From positions 1,898,501 to 1,962,500 of the forward strand of contig NZ_CP150919.1 in assembly GCF_039909015.1 (NCBI RefSeq): a DNA stretch of 64,000 nucleotides, given 5' to 3'. The notes under the pieces were generated by a model. The model was not told the DNA's origin and did not search any database. It was given only the letters and a program-made list of their open reading frames with translations. Origin of the DNA: Pseudomonas grandcourensis (GTDB taxonomy: Bacteria > Pseudomonadota > Gammaproteobacteria > Pseudomonadales > Pseudomonadaceae). Positions 25,983 through 34,997 of this stretch are shown one piece after another. Both the position numbers and the translations under genes were made by a program. Every line of letters begins with the position of its first letter. Within the stretch, counting starts at the first letter, position 1.

Positions 25983-28064
25983 TCAGTGCTTGGCCACTGC
26001 CGTGTTGAGTTTCAGGTAGTCCAGCAGAATCCGCCCTGTTTCGCTGAGGTAGGCGTCGTCTTCCGGTTTGGTCTTGTCATCCTCGGCCGCAATGGCGTCC
26101 TCGTCTTCTTTCTTCAGCTCTTTGAGCGGTTCTTCGCCCTTGGCCTTGCGACGGATGTTTTCCATGGCCAGCTGTTTGGCTTCGATGTCGGCGTGCTGGG
26201 CACGACGGTCGACTTCATTGAGGCTGACGGTTTTCTCGGCCATCAGTTTCTGCGCCAGGGCCAGCTTGTCGCGGATGAACACGAACTCCGCATCTTTTGC
26301 CGTACGCACGTCATGCTCGGACTGGAGCTGCGAAATGTACGGTTTGAACGGGTCGACCGAAGGCTTGATCGCCGCCTTGATGGTGTCCCACGGCATGGCT
26401 TCCGGCAGGGCGCTCTCACCGATTTCCTTGGTGTCGATGATCGACGGGTAATCGATGTCCGGCAAGACGCCCTGATGCTGGGTGCTCTGCCCGGAAACCC
26501 GGTAGAACTTGGCCAGGGTCAGTTTCAGTTCGCCATGGTTGAGCGGCTGAATGGTCTGCACGGTGCCTTTGCCGAAGGTCTGGCCGCCGATGATCAGCGC
26601 GCGGTGGTAGTCCTGCATGGCGCCGGCAAAAATCTCCGAAGCCGAGGCCGACAGGCGGTTGACCAGCAATGCCATCGGGCCCTTGTAGAACGCGCCCGGG
26701 TTTTCATCTTCCAGGACATCGACCCGGCCATCGGCGTTACGCACGAGTACGGTCGGGCCCTTGTCGATGAACAGGCTGGTCAGCTCGGTGGCCTCCTGCA
26801 AGGAACCGCCGCCGTTGTTGCGCAGGTCGATGACCACGCCGTCGACTTTATCTTTCTGCAACTCGGTCAGCAGTTTCTTGACGTCGCGGGTGGTGCTCTT
26901 GTAGTCCGGATCGCCGGCACGGAAGGCCTTGAAGTCCAGATAGAACGCCGGGATCTCGATGACGCCGAGCTTGTAGTCCTTGCCGTCCTGCTTCAGGTTC
27001 AAGACCGATTTCTTCACGGCCTGGTCTTCGAGCTTCACCGCTTCGCGGGTGATCGGCACGATCTTGGTGGTCTGGTCGTTCGGCGCATTGCTGGCCGGGA
27101 TGACTTCCAGGCGCACCACGGTGCCCTTCGGACCACGGATCAGCTTGACCACTTCGTCCAGGCGCCAGCCCACGACGTCGACCATTTCCTTGTTGCCCTG
27201 GGCAACGCCGATGATCTTGTCGGCCGGTGCGACCTGCTTGGTCTTGTCCGCCGGACCTGCTGGCACCAGGCGCACGACTTTCACCTGATCGTTATCGCTC
27301 TGCAACACGGCGCCGATACCCTCGAGGGACAGGCTCATGTTGATGTCGAAGTTCTCCGCGTTATCCGGCGACAGATAGTTGGTGTGCGGGTCGTAGGACA
27401 TGGCGAAGGTATTGATGTACGCCTGGAAGATGTCTTCCGCGCGGGTCTGATCCAGGCGCGCCAACTGGTTCTTGTAGCGCTTGGTCAGGGTTTCCTGGAT
27501 TTGCTTGGAATCCTTGCCGGCGATCTTCTGACGCAGGACTTCGTCCTTGACGCGTTTGCGCCACAGGTCGTCGAGTTCTGCGGTGGATTTGAGCCAAGGG
27601 GCGTCCTTGCGGTCGATCAGCAAGGATTCCTTGGTGGTGAAGTCGATCTTGTCGACGCCCTTGTTCAACTCGACAAGGGCGAAGTCCAGACGCGCTTTGA
27701 CGCGGTCCAGGTAGCGCTTGTAGATGGTGAACCCGGCGTTCAGGTCGCCGCTCTTGAGGAAATCGTCGAACTGCGTCTTCCATTTGTCGAATTCGGCAAT
27801 GTCGCTGGCCATGAAGTAGCTGCGCGACGGATCCAGCAGCTTGAGGTAGCTGTCATAGATGATCACCGAGCGTGCGTCATCGAGTGGCGGTTTGCTGTAG
27901 TGGTGGCGCTTGAGCAACTCCACGACGTTCAGGCTGGCGATCACTTCGTCACGATCGGGTTGAAGCTTGTCCCAGCTATTGGCTGCGAATGTATTGCTCG
28001 ACATCGGCAGCAAGCCGATACCGATGAATAAGGCGAGGGCAGTGCTGGGGAACAGATGCTTCAT
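25983..28064 (-). CDS. prc: Tail-specific periplasmic protease Prc (AlgO)
   Basis: A 693-residue C-terminal-processing peptidase. Features: signal peptide (MKHLFPSTALALFIGIGLL, cleavage near residue 28), an N-terminal helical DUF3340-like region, a PDZ domain at about 235-315 (NMSLSLEGIGAVLQ..), the S41 catalytic core with the Ser in SASASEIFAGAM and the Lys in FGKGTVQ, and a charged C-terminal DUF3340 region. In P. aeruginosa the orthologue (prc/algO) cleaves truncated MucA and promotes mucoidy; it also trims envelope proteins. An 11-codon longer start at 28097 is possible. Confidence 0.93.
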   Translation of the reverse strand: MKHLFPSTALALFIGIGLLPMSSNTFAANSWDKLQPDRDEVIASLNVVELLKRHHYSKPPLDDARSVIIYDSYLKLLDPSRSYFMASDIAEFDKWKTQFDDFLKSGDLNAGFTIYKRYLDRVKARLDFALVELNKGVDKIDFTTKESLLIDRKDAPWLKSTAELDDLWRKRVKDEVLRQKIAGKDSKQIQETLTKRYKNQLARLDQTRAEDIFQAYINTFAMSYDPHTNYLSPDNAENFDINMSLSLEGIGAVLQSDNDQVKVVRLVPAGPADKTKQVAPADKIIGVAQGNKEMVDVVGWRLDEVVKLIRGPKGTVVRLEVIPASNAPNDQTTKIVPITREAVKLEDQAVKKSVLNLKQDGKDYKLGVIEIPAFYLDFKAFRAGDPDYKSTTRDVKKLLTELQKDKVDGVVIDLRNNGGGSLQEATELTSLFIDKGPTVLVRNADGRVDVLEDENPGAFYKGPMALLVNRLSASASEIFAGAMQDYHRALIIGGQTFGKGTVQTIQPLNHGELKLTLAKFYRVSGQSTQHQGVLPDIDYPSIIDTKEIGESALPEAMPWDTIKAAIKPSVDPFKPYISQLQSEHDVRTAKDAEFVFIRDKLALAQKLMAEKTVSLNEVDRRAQHADIEAKQLAMENIRRKAKGEEPLKELKKEDEDAIAAEDDKTKPEDDAYLSETGRILLDYLKLNTAVAKH

Positions 28065-28149
28065 GCTGATTCGACGCGGGGACAATTGATAACGCATATT
28101 AGGCCGTCTTTGAAGTCGCCGGTTCTTTGGGAGCCGGTCGCATAATGCA

Positions 28150-28177
28150 AAAAGCCCGACGCTATAGCTTCGGGCTC
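28150..28177 (-). terminator. Terminator-like hairpin in the prc leader
   Basis: On the minus strand AGCCCGA..TCGGGCT (inner GCTATAGC self-pairing) is followed by T5, about 50 bases upstream of the longest prc start and 25 bases from the divergent gene. It may be a leftover terminator, an antisense stop or an attenuator. Confidence 0.5.
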
Positions 28178-28202
28178 AGTCCAGACTCACTATGGAGGCA
28201 CT

Positions 28203-29165
28203 GTGAAAGCATTGCAAGGCGTTGACGGTCAAGTGGTGTGGGTTGAAGAGCCGAGTCCTACGTGCGATGTAGGACAAGTTCGTATACGAGTGGCGGCAGC
28301 TGGCCTCAACCGTGCCGATTTATTGCAGAAAGCCGGCCTTTACCCGCCACCACCGGGGGCCAGTCAAGTGCTCGGTCTAGAGTGCTCGGGGGTCATCAGC
28401 GAGGTGGGCGCCGGGTCCTCCTGGCAGGTTGGCGATCGGGTTTGCGCCTTGCTGGCCGGGGGCGGGATGGCCGAAGAGGTAGTTGTCGACGGGCGGCATG
28501 TGCTGCCGGTTCCCGACGGAGTGTCACTGGTCGAGGCGGCGGCATTGCCTGAAGTCTATGCAACAGTCTGGTTGAATTTGTTTCAACTGGCTGCGCTCAA
28601 ACCGGGTCAGAAAGTTCTTCTGCATGCCGGGGCAAGTGGAATCGGTTCAGCGGCCATTCAGCTGTGCAAGGCCTTCGGTAACCCCTGTTGGGTCAGTGTC
28701 GGCTCCGCCGAGCGATTGGCGTACTGCGAAGCGCTGGGCGCCCAGGGCGGCGTGGTGCGTAATGGCGATCTGGAGAGCTTGCGGGATCTGGGGCCGTTCG
28801 ACGTGATTCTCGACCCGGTGGGCGGCAATTACTCGGCATTGAACCTCAAGCTGCTGGCCCAGGATGGCCGTTGGGTGTTGATCGGTCTGATGGGCGGCCG
28901 TGAGGCCAAGCTGGATCTGGCCCAGGTGCTGGCCAAGCGCGTGCAGTTGCTGGGTTCGACCCTGCGCAGCCGTGACGATCAATTCAAGGCGGATCTGTTC
29001 AGCGATTTGAGCCAGCACGTGTGGCCGCTGTTTGCCGAGGGCCGATTGAGTCCGCAACTGGCCAGGACATTCCCGATCAAGGATGCCGAGGCGGCGTTTG
29101 CCGAGTTGGCGAGCAATACCGTGGCGGGGAAGGTGGTGTTGGTGATTGATGAAAGCCTGAACTGA
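28203..29165 (+). CDS. NAD(P)H quinone oxidoreductase, PIG3/QOR type
   Basis: A 320-residue zinc-free medium-chain dehydrogenase. Conserved points: AAGLNRADLLQKAGLYPPPP near residue 32 (PIG3/QOR branch), HAGASGIGSAAIQ near 142 (the dinucleotide-binding glycine motif) and a C-terminal GKVVLVI strand. Expected to reduce quinones with NADPH. TATGGAGGCACTGTG gives a GGAGG ribosome site before a GTG start. Divergent from prc; REP pair follows. Confidence 0.88.
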   Translation: MKALQGVDGQVVWVEEPSPTCDVGQVRIRVAAAGLNRADLLQKAGLYPPPPGASQVLGLECSGVISEVGAGSSWQVGDRVCALLAGGGMAEEVVVDGRHVLPVPDGVSLVEAAALPEVYATVWLNLFQLAALKPGQKVLLHAGASGIGSAAIQLCKAFGNPCWVSVGSAERLAYCEALGAQGGVVRNGDLESLRDLGPFDVILDPVGGNYSALNLKLLAQDGRWVLIGLMGGREAKLDLAQVLAKRVQLLGSTLRSRDDQFKADLFSDLSQHVWPLFAEGRLSPQLARTFPIKDAEAAFAELASNTVAGKVVLVIDESLN

Positions 29166-29177
29166 CAACACGGAACC

Positions 29178-29267
29178 TGTAGGAGCGAGCCTGCTCGCGA
29201 TGGCGGCTTAACATCCAACGCAAATGCTGAATGACACGCCGCTATCGCGAGCAGGCTCGCTCCTACA
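29178..29267. repeat. REP pair
   Basis: Inverted REP cores GGAGCGAGCCTGCTCGCG (from 29178) and CGCGAGCAGGCTCGCTCC (to 29267) between the quinone reductase and the HAD gene. Confidence 0.85.
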
Positions 29268-29280
29268 AGGGGGGCCTCGA

Positions 29281-29934
29281 TTACTTCCAGATATGGATCG
29301 GCCAGCCAGCTTTTTCAGCCTGTTCGCGCAACACCGGATCCGGGTTGACCACGTGGGGGAAATCCACCTTCAGCAACAGCGGCAGGTCATTGCGTGAGTC
29401 GGAATAGAAACTCGCGCCTTCGAGGTTTTCCTCCTCTGCATCCAGCCACTCCAGCAAGCGGGTGATCTTGCCTTCGCGGTAGGTCAGGGTGCCGACGGTA
29501 TGGCCGCTGTAAACGCCATGAGCCACTTCCAGTTCGATGCCGAGAATCTCGTCGATGCCCAGGCGCTCGGCGATGGGGCCGACCAGATGGGTGCCCGAGG
29601 CCGAAATCACCAGGATCCGGTCGCCGGCCTTGCGATGGGCAGCGATGGTTTTGGTGGCGTCGCTGAAAATGATTGGTTCGATGAAGTCTTCCACCCACGG
29701 GCCAACCAGATGCGCGACTTCTTCAGGCGTACGACCAATCAACGGTTCCAGGCTGAAGGCCATGTAGTCCTCCATGGCCAGATGGCCCCTGCCGTAGGCA
29801 TCCATCAGTTCTTTGTCGCGACGCAGGAACGATTCGCCATCGACCCAGCCGAGGCGGACCATTTGCTCGCTCCACAGTGAGGCGCAGTCACCGTGGATCA
29901 GGGTTTCGTCCAGATCAAAAATTGCCAGGGCCAT
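29281..29934 (-). CDS. HAD-IB hydrolase (SerB-like phosphatase)
   Basis: A 217-residue HAD phosphatase of subfamily IB. Motif I is FDLDETL (nucleophile Asp7, general acid Asp9), motif II ISASG near residue 113, and motif III/IV in YSDSRNDLPLL near 178. The cap is helical (residues 20-85). Members include phosphoserine phosphatase and phosphonate- or polyol-phosphate enzymes. It follows the ABC ATPase gene by 34 bases on the same strand, so it probably belongs to that operon and dephosphorylates an imported or derived phosphoester (inference). Confidence 0.85.
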   Translation of the reverse strand: MALAIFDLDETLIHGDCASLWSEQMVRLGWVDGESFLRRDKELMDAYGRGHLAMEDYMAFSLEPLIGRTPEEVAHLVGPWVEDFIEPIIFSDATKTIAAHRKAGDRILVISASGTHLVGPIAERLGIDEILGIELEVAHGVYSGHTVGTLTYREGKITRLLEWLDAEEENLEGASFYSDSRNDLPLLLKVDFPHVVNPDPVLREQAEKAGWPIHIWK

Positions 29935-29968
29935 CAGTGCAGTTCTCTCTTCAGCGTCAGCAAAGTCA

Positions 29969-30958
29969 TCAGGCTACCTCACACAGGGCCGCCGGATCGA
30001 TGGAAAGCGCCAGGCGCTGACCATCGGGATGCAAGTCGGCCGCCGAGCGGTTCAGCACATCCACCACCAATTCCACGCCCCGGGCTTCGACCCGGTAGCG
30101 AATCACATTGCCCAGCAGGCTGTGGCTGCGTATCTGCGCGTCCAGTTCGCCATTGAGGCTCAGTTCGATGGCTTCCGGGCGAATGGCGATGCGCTTGCTG
30201 ATCGGTCGCTGCAACAGCTTCGAAGCGCTGTCGGCATCCAGCAGGTTGTAGTTGCCGATGAAACCGGCGGCGAACACATCCACCGGTGCGGTGTAGAGGG
30301 TTTCGGCGTCGCCGCTTTGTACGATTTTTCCCTGATTCATCAGGAAAATCCGGTCAGACATGGTCAGGGCTTCTTCCTGATCGTGTGTGACGAAAATCGT
30401 GGTCAGGCCCAGTTCGCGCTGGATCTGACGAATCTGTTCACGCAGGTGCTTGCGAATCCGCGCGTCCAGGGCCGACAACGGTTCGTCGAGCAGCAACAGG
30501 CGTGGCCGGGTCACCAAAGAGCGGGCGAGGGCGACGCGCTGGCACTGCCCCCCAGAGAGCTGATGCGGGTAACGCCCGGCAAAGTCATTGAGCTCTACCA
30601 GTTTGAGCACTTCGGCGACGCGTTTGCGGCTGTCATCGGCATTGACCTTTTGCATGCGCAGGCCGAAGGCGACGTTTTGCTCCACAGTCATGTTTGGGAA
30701 CAGTGCATAGCTCTGGAACACCATGCCGATCCCGCGTTTCTGCGGGCTCACCGGCACGATGTCCTGGCCATCGAGCAGGATCTTGCCGCCATCCACCGAA
30801 GTCAGGCCGGCGATGCAGCGCAGCAGGGTGGATTTGCCGCAACCGGACGGGCCGAGCAGGGTGACGAACTCACCTTTCTGGATTTCGCAATTGATGTCGC
30901 TGAACACCGTGGTGCCCGCGTAGTTTTTCTGAAGATGTTGGACGCTGACATAGCTCAT
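29969..30958 (-). CDS. ABC importer ATPase (Fbp/Pot class)
   Basis: A 329-residue ATPase: Walker A GPSGCGKST (about residue 37), signature LSGGQCQRVALARSL, Walker B LLLLDEPLSALD and switch His in FVTHDQEEA, followed by a C-terminal TOBE-like domain. It belongs to the group serving ferric-iron, polyamine and 2-aminoethylphosphonate importers. The start overlaps the stop of the first permease (ATGA-type), showing coupling. Confidence 0.9.
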   Translation of the reverse strand: MSYVSVQHLQKNYAGTTVFSDINCEIQKGEFVTLLGPSGCGKSTLLRCIAGLTSVDGGKILLDGQDIVPVSPQKRGIGMVFQSYALFPNMTVEQNVAFGLRMQKVNADDSRKRVAEVLKLVELNDFAGRYPHQLSGGQCQRVALARSLVTRPRLLLLDEPLSALDARIRKHLREQIRQIQRELGLTTIFVTHDQEEALTMSDRIFLMNQGKIVQSGDAETLYTAPVDVFAAGFIGNYNLLDADSASKLLQRPISKRIAIRPEAIELSLNGELDAQIRSHSLLGNVIRYRVEARGVELVVDVLNRSAADLHPDGQRLALSIDPAALCEVA

Positions 30959-31755
30959 TCGCTTTTGTCCCTGTTCAAAATATTGGCAATCCAGGTCAGA
31001 ACCAGCACAAAGAAGAAGTAGGAGATCACCAGCGCACTGGTGAAATGACCACTGCTGTTGCGCATGTTGTTGAGGTAGACCTGCAGGGTTTCGTAGCGGG
31101 TACCGACCAGGATGTTGGCGAACACGAACTCACCGAACAGGAACGAGAACGACAGCAGCAACGCTACCATCAGGCCTTTGCGCAGGTTCGGCAGCACCAC
31201 CAGGAAGGCGGCTTGAAAGGTGCTGGCGCCAAGCAACTGGGCGGCGTCCATCAGGTCGCGCAGGTTGATCGCCTGCAGGTTGTTGGTGATCGCCCGGTAC
31301 ATGAACGGCAGCGCCACGGTGAAGTAGCAACCGATCAGGATCCATGGCGTCCCGACCATGGCGAACGGTCCGGAGCCGTAGAGCTGCAACAGCCCCACCG
31401 ACGACACCACCGGCGGCACGGCGAAGGGCAGCAGGATCAGGATGTTCATCAGCGCGTCGAGTTTCGGGAAATGGTAATGCACCACGAACAGCAGCGGCAG
31501 AATCAGCACCACCGAAAGAATCAACGAACCGACGCAGACCAGCAGCGATTGCCCGAACGCATGCAGGAAGCGCGGATCGCTCCACAGCTGGATGTACCAC
31601 TTGAGGGTGAAACCGCTGGGCAGGATGGTCGCCGACCAACTGCTGGCGATCGAGTAGATCAGCGTGCCGGCCAGCGGCAACAACAGGATGGCAAACAGCA
31701 GGTACACCACGACGCGGTGGTAGGCACCGGCGGGCCCCAGTTCAGCGCGAGACAT
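30955..31755 (-). CDS. ABC transporter permease
   Basis: A 266-residue inner-membrane subunit with about six helices. The EAA-type loop is LRDLMDAAQLLGASTFQAAF near residue 170. It overlaps the ATPase gene by 4 bases and the second permease gene by 14. Confidence 0.88.
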   Translation of the reverse strand: MSRAELGPAGAYHRVVVYLLFAILLLPLAGTLIYSIASSWSATILPSGFTLKWYIQLWSDPRFLHAFGQSLLVCVGSLILSVVLILPLLFVVHYHFPKLDALMNILILLPFAVPPVVSSVGLLQLYGSGPFAMVGTPWILIGCYFTVALPFMYRAITNNLQAINLRDLMDAAQLLGASTFQAAFLVVLPNLRKGLMVALLLSFSFLFGEFVFANILVGTRYETLQVYLNNMRNSSGHFTSALVISYFFFVLVLTWIANILNRDKSE

Positions 31756-32587
31756 GGTAGCTCCTCTTCAACAGCAACTGATGCACGATGGTCACCAGGG
31801 TCATCAAGGCCACCAGCACTACGGCCAGGGCGCTGGCCAGGTTCGGGTCCAGGGAAATGTCACCGGACACCATCGCCGCGATACGGATCGGCAGCACGTT
31901 GAAGTTGCCGGTGGTCAGGGCGTACACCGTGGCGTAGGCGCCGAGGGCGTTGGCCAGCAGGATCACGAAGGTGCCCAGCAGTGCCGGCGTCAACACCGGC
32001 AAGCCGATGTGCCGCCAGTACTGCCAACCGTCGGCGCCGAGTAACTCAGCCGACTCACGCCAGTCTTCGCGCAGCGCATCGAAGGCCGGGTACAGCAGCA
32101 GCACGCCGAGGGGAATCTGGAAGTAGGTGTAGAGAATGATCAGCCCGGTTTTCGAGTACAGGTTGAAGTCCTGAATGATTCCGGCCTGCTTGAGCATGAT
32201 GGTGAAGCTGCCGTTGAAGCCGAGCAAAATGATGAACGCGAAGGCCAGGGGCACACCGGCGAAGTTGCTGGTCATGTTGGCGAAGGCGTTGACGAAGTTG
32301 CGCAGTTTCGAATCGACCCGGCGCAGGGAGTAGGCGCCCAGTATCGCGATGACGATCCCGAACACGCTGGACCAGAAGCTGATCTCAAGGCTGTACTGGA
32401 TGGCCTGCAGGTAAAACTTCGAGCTGAAGATTTTGCTGAAGTTGGCCAGGCCCCAGCCGAATTCTTCCGATTGCAGGCTGTTGATCATCACCCAGGTCAG
32501 CGGTGCGATCTCGAACACGATGAAGAACAGCGCGAACGGGACCAGGCATAAGGCTGCCAGCCATTTACTGCGGGTCATGGCATTCAC
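31742..32587 (-). CDS. ABC transporter permease
   Basis: A 281-residue permease of the same importer with about six helices and an EAA-loop ESAELLGADGWQYWRHIGLP near residue 180. It overlaps the hydrolase gene by 4 bases, part of an unbroken string of overlaps through the operon. Confidence 0.88.
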   Translation of the reverse strand: MNAMTRSKWLAALCLVPFALFFIVFEIAPLTWVMINSLQSEEFGWGLANFSKIFSSKFYLQAIQYSLEISFWSSVFGIVIAILGAYSLRRVDSKLRNFVNAFANMTSNFAGVPLAFAFIILLGFNGSFTIMLKQAGIIQDFNLYSKTGLIILYTYFQIPLGVLLLYPAFDALREDWRESAELLGADGWQYWRHIGLPVLTPALLGTFVILLANALGAYATVYALTTGNFNVLPIRIAAMVSGDISLDPNLASALAVVLVALMTLVTIVHQLLLKRSYHVSR

Positions 32588-33390
32588 TTCAACAGCTCCC
32601 GGCAGACCGGTTTGTCGTGGGGCACGCCGAGCAGTTGGCAGACGGTGCCGCAGATCTCGGTCTGTTTCGGCGCGGCACCGGCGTCGAGGCTGAACGCATC
32701 ACCCAGAACGAACAGCGGCACTTCACGTTCTTCCGGCAGCAGGCCGTTGTGGGAGCGGTCGTTGTTCATGCCGTGGTCGGCGGTGACCAGCACCTGGTAA
32801 CCGGCATCGAGCCAGCCTTGCAGGTAGTCGGCCAGGATGATGTCGGCCGAGCGGGCGCTGTTGCGGTACTGCGGGGTGTCGAGGCCATGCTTGTGCCCGG
32901 CGTCGTCGATGTTCATCGGGTGGATCAGCAAAAAGTTCGGCGTGTGGCGCAGGCGCAGGTTTTCGGCGTCGGCGAACAGGTGCGAGTCGGGGTAGTGATC
33001 GTTCCAGTAGAAATGCCCGTGCTGGATCGGCAGTTGCGGGTCATCGGTGTGACGGTCCCGGGCCGCCACGAAGGGCGAACGGTTGTACAGCTCGCTGACC
33101 CAGTGATAGGCCGCCGCCGCAGTCACGAGACCGGCGTCGGTGGCGTAGTGATAGATGCTGCGCTGGTTGGACAGGCGCGAGACGTTGTTGTGGACGATAC
33201 CGCTGTCGATGGGCGTAACGCCGGTCAGGATGCATTCGTACAGCGGGCGGGACAGGGCTGGCAACTCGCACTCCAGTTTGTAGAGTGCGGCGCGTCCGGC
33301 GCCGACGTACGCCTGCAGGTGCCCCATGGCGTGGCGGGCAACCTCGTAGCTGAGGCCGTCGAGCACGACAAGGATGACGTTGTGCTTCAT
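32584..33390 (-). CDS. Cytosolic alkaline-phosphatase-superfamily hydrolase
   Basis: A 268-residue protein with the two-metal core of the NPP/phosphonoacetate hydrolase branch: VVLDGL (metal Asp), Ser nucleophile in PALSRPLYECILTGVTPIDSG, metal ligands in DDAGHKHG, and DHGMNNDRSHNG. No signal peptide, so it acts in the cytosol, after import. Substrate unknown: a phosphonate, phosphodiester or similar organophosphorus compound fits. ATG 33390 is the family-like start; a 16-codon longer frame exists. It overlaps the permease gene by 4 bases. Confidence 0.85.
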   Translation of the reverse strand: MKHNVILVVLDGLSYEVARHAMGHLQAYVGAGRAALYKLECELPALSRPLYECILTGVTPIDSGIVHNNVSRLSNQRSIYHYATDAGLVTAAAAYHWVSELYNRSPFVAARDRHTDDPQLPIQHGHFYWNDHYPDSHLFADAENLRLRHTPNFLLIHPMNIDDAGHKHGLDTPQYRNSARSADIILADYLQGWLDAGYQVLVTADHGMNNDRSHNGLLPEEREVPLFVLGDAFSLDAGAAPKQTEICGTVCQLLGVPHDKPVCRELLK

Positions 33391-33438
33391 AGGGGCGATG
33401 ACTCCGTGAAACAGATATTCGGAACTCACTCGATCCAC

Positions 33439-33528
33439 TGTGGGAGCGAGCTTGCTCGCGATGAGGGACTACCAGTCAACATCCATGTTGAATGCCAGTT
33501 CGCTATCGCGAGCAAGCTCGCTCCCACA
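33439..33528. repeat. REP pair inside the ABC operon
   Basis: Inverted REP cores GGGAGCGAGCTTGCTCGCG and CGCGAGCAAGCTCGCTCCC lie between the solute-binding protein gene and the hydrolase gene. Such intra-operon REPs can stabilise the upstream mRNA segment, which would raise binding-protein levels (inference). Confidence 0.85.
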
Positions 33529-33569
33529 GGGATTCTCATTGGCCCATCAAAAAATGGTGGGCCACAGGG

Positions 33570-34634
33570 TTACTGCATATTGATGATGACTTCTTCCTGC
33601 CACTTCTGAGGAAGGGCCTTGGAGGTCTTTTCCCAGGCGTCCGCGTCCTTGATCGGCGTGACCTTCTTGTACTGCTCGTTAGGCAGCAGCTTGGCCTGCA
33701 CCTCGGCTGGCAGGGTCAGGTGTTCGGCACGGATCGGACGGGCGTTGCCCTTGGCCAGGTTGATCTGGCCGGCGTCGCTGAAGATGTACTCGCGAGCCAG
33801 CTTGGCGGCATTCGGGTTTTTCGCGTACTTGTTGATGATGGTGGTGTAGCCGGAGATCACCGAGCCGTCGGACGGGATCAGCACCACGTAGTCATCCGGG
33901 TTGGCCATCTTGGCCTTGTAGCTCAGGCCGTTGAAGTCCCAGACCACGCCGACTTCGATCTCGCCCTTTTCCATCGTGGCGATGGTCGGGTTGGACATCG
34001 ACAGGCGACCTTGCTTGGCGATGTCGGCGAACAGATCCAGGGCGGGTTTGAGGTTTTTCTCGTCGCCACCGTTGGCCAGTGCCGCTGCCAGTACGCCGTT
34101 GGCGGCCTGGGCTGCGGTGCTCACGTCACCGATGGAGACCTTGTATTTACCGCCCTTTAGGTCAGCCCACTTGGTTGGGGCTTCGGAGCCGTGCAGCAAC
34201 TTCTTGTTGACGATGAAAGCGATGGTGCCGGTGTAGGCCAGCGCCCAGTTGCCGTCCTTGTCCTTGGCCCAGGCTGGAACCTGATCCCAGGTCGAAGGCT
34301 TGTATGGCTGGACCACGCCCTGCTTGACCGCGATCGGGCCGAACGCTGCACCGACGTCGCCGATGTCGGCACTGGCGTTGTCTTTTTCCGCGGCGAACTT
34401 GGCGATTTCCTGGGCTGAGCTCATGTCGGTGTCGATGTGCTTGAGGCCGTACTTGTCGCTCAGGTCTTTCCAGGTGCCGGCCCAGTTGGCCCAGTCATCG
34501 GGCATGCCGACACTGTTGACGGCGCCTTCCGCTTTTGCAGCGGCTTCCAGGGTTTTCAGATCATCGGCCGCCATGGCGGCGGTGCACATTGCGATGGTCG
34601 AGCCTAACAGTGATGCCAGGAAAAGCTTTTTCAT
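33570..34634 (-). CDS. ABC periplasmic solute-binding protein
   Basis: A 354-residue family-1 extracellular binding protein. The signal peptide MKKLFLASLLGSTIAMCTAAMA is cleaved near residue 22. The mature part starts ADDLKTLEAAAKAEGAVNSV, the N-terminal pattern common to Fe(III)/polyamine/2-AEP binding proteins. It is the first and presumably most abundant product of the five-gene importer operon. No iron-ligand tyrosine pair is obvious, so an organic ligand seems more likely than iron. Confidence 0.88.
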   Translation of the reverse strand: MKKLFLASLLGSTIAMCTAAMAADDLKTLEAAAKAEGAVNSVGMPDDWANWAGTWKDLSDKYGLKHIDTDMSSAQEIAKFAAEKDNASADIGDVGAAFGPIAVKQGVVQPYKPSTWDQVPAWAKDKDGNWALAYTGTIAFIVNKKLLHGSEAPTKWADLKGGKYKVSIGDVSTAAQAANGVLAAALANGGDEKNLKPALDLFADIAKQGRLSMSNPTIATMEKGEIEVGVVWDFNGLSYKAKMANPDDYVVLIPSDGSVISGYTTIINKYAKNPNAAKLAREYIFSDAGQINLAKGNARPIRAEHLTLPAEVQAKLLPNEQYKKVTPIKDADAWEKTSKALPQKWQEEVIINMQ

Positions 34635-34681
34635 TCCGAAGCTCCTTGGGTCGTGTTCAACGCTGCGATTGCGGTTTGTGT

Positions 34682-34693
34682 TGGTCTAGGTCA
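34682..34693. promoter_or_regulatory. HutC/PhnF-type operator, importer side
   Basis: TGGTCTAGGTCA, 48 bases before the binding-protein start, resembles the palindromic TGGTCTAGACCA-type operators known for HutC/PhnF-class GntR regulators (two mismatches in the right half). Confidence 0.55.
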
Positions 34694-34971
34694 GCAATAC
34701 CTGAGCCAATTTAAGGGGGCTGGATGACACTTTGATGTCGTTCGTCGCCCGAAATGACTTTTTGTTCAGCGGTATCGCGACTGGCCTGCTAAGCGTAGAC
34801 CATGGTCAAGGCCCCGGAAGGCAAGGGACTTGGCCGGTGAATTGCAGGTTGTTGAGGCCAGAGAATGGCGACCGTTGGGCGGCTTTGTCACATCTCGGTC
34901 ATCTGCGCTGCCTACGCTTGCAGACTATTGAATGAGCCGGTTTACGCTGTGGTTCTGCCCTGAAATGGTGC

Positions 34972-34983
34972 TGGTCTAGTCCA
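34972..34983. promoter_or_regulatory. HutC/PhnF-type operator, regulator side
   Basis: TGGTCTAGTCCA (within CTGGTCTAGTCCAG) ends 14 bases before the UTRA regulator ATG and differs from TGGTCTAGACCA at one position. It suggests autoregulation. The rest of the 363-base intergenic region (34635-34997) shows no gene. Confidence 0.6.
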
Positions 34984-34997
34984 GAAAGGAAACGTCG

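Noticed and set aside
25959..28031. 690-codon plus-strand frame opposite prc
   Set aside because: Antisense shadow of a well-conserved protease gene without a proper start site.
29969..34634. Importer as a ferric-iron (FbpABC) system
   Set aside because: Sequence class is shared, but no Fur-like box or ligand-tyrosine pattern is evident, and the linked hydrolase, HAD phosphatase and HutC-type regulator fit an organic phosphorus compound better.
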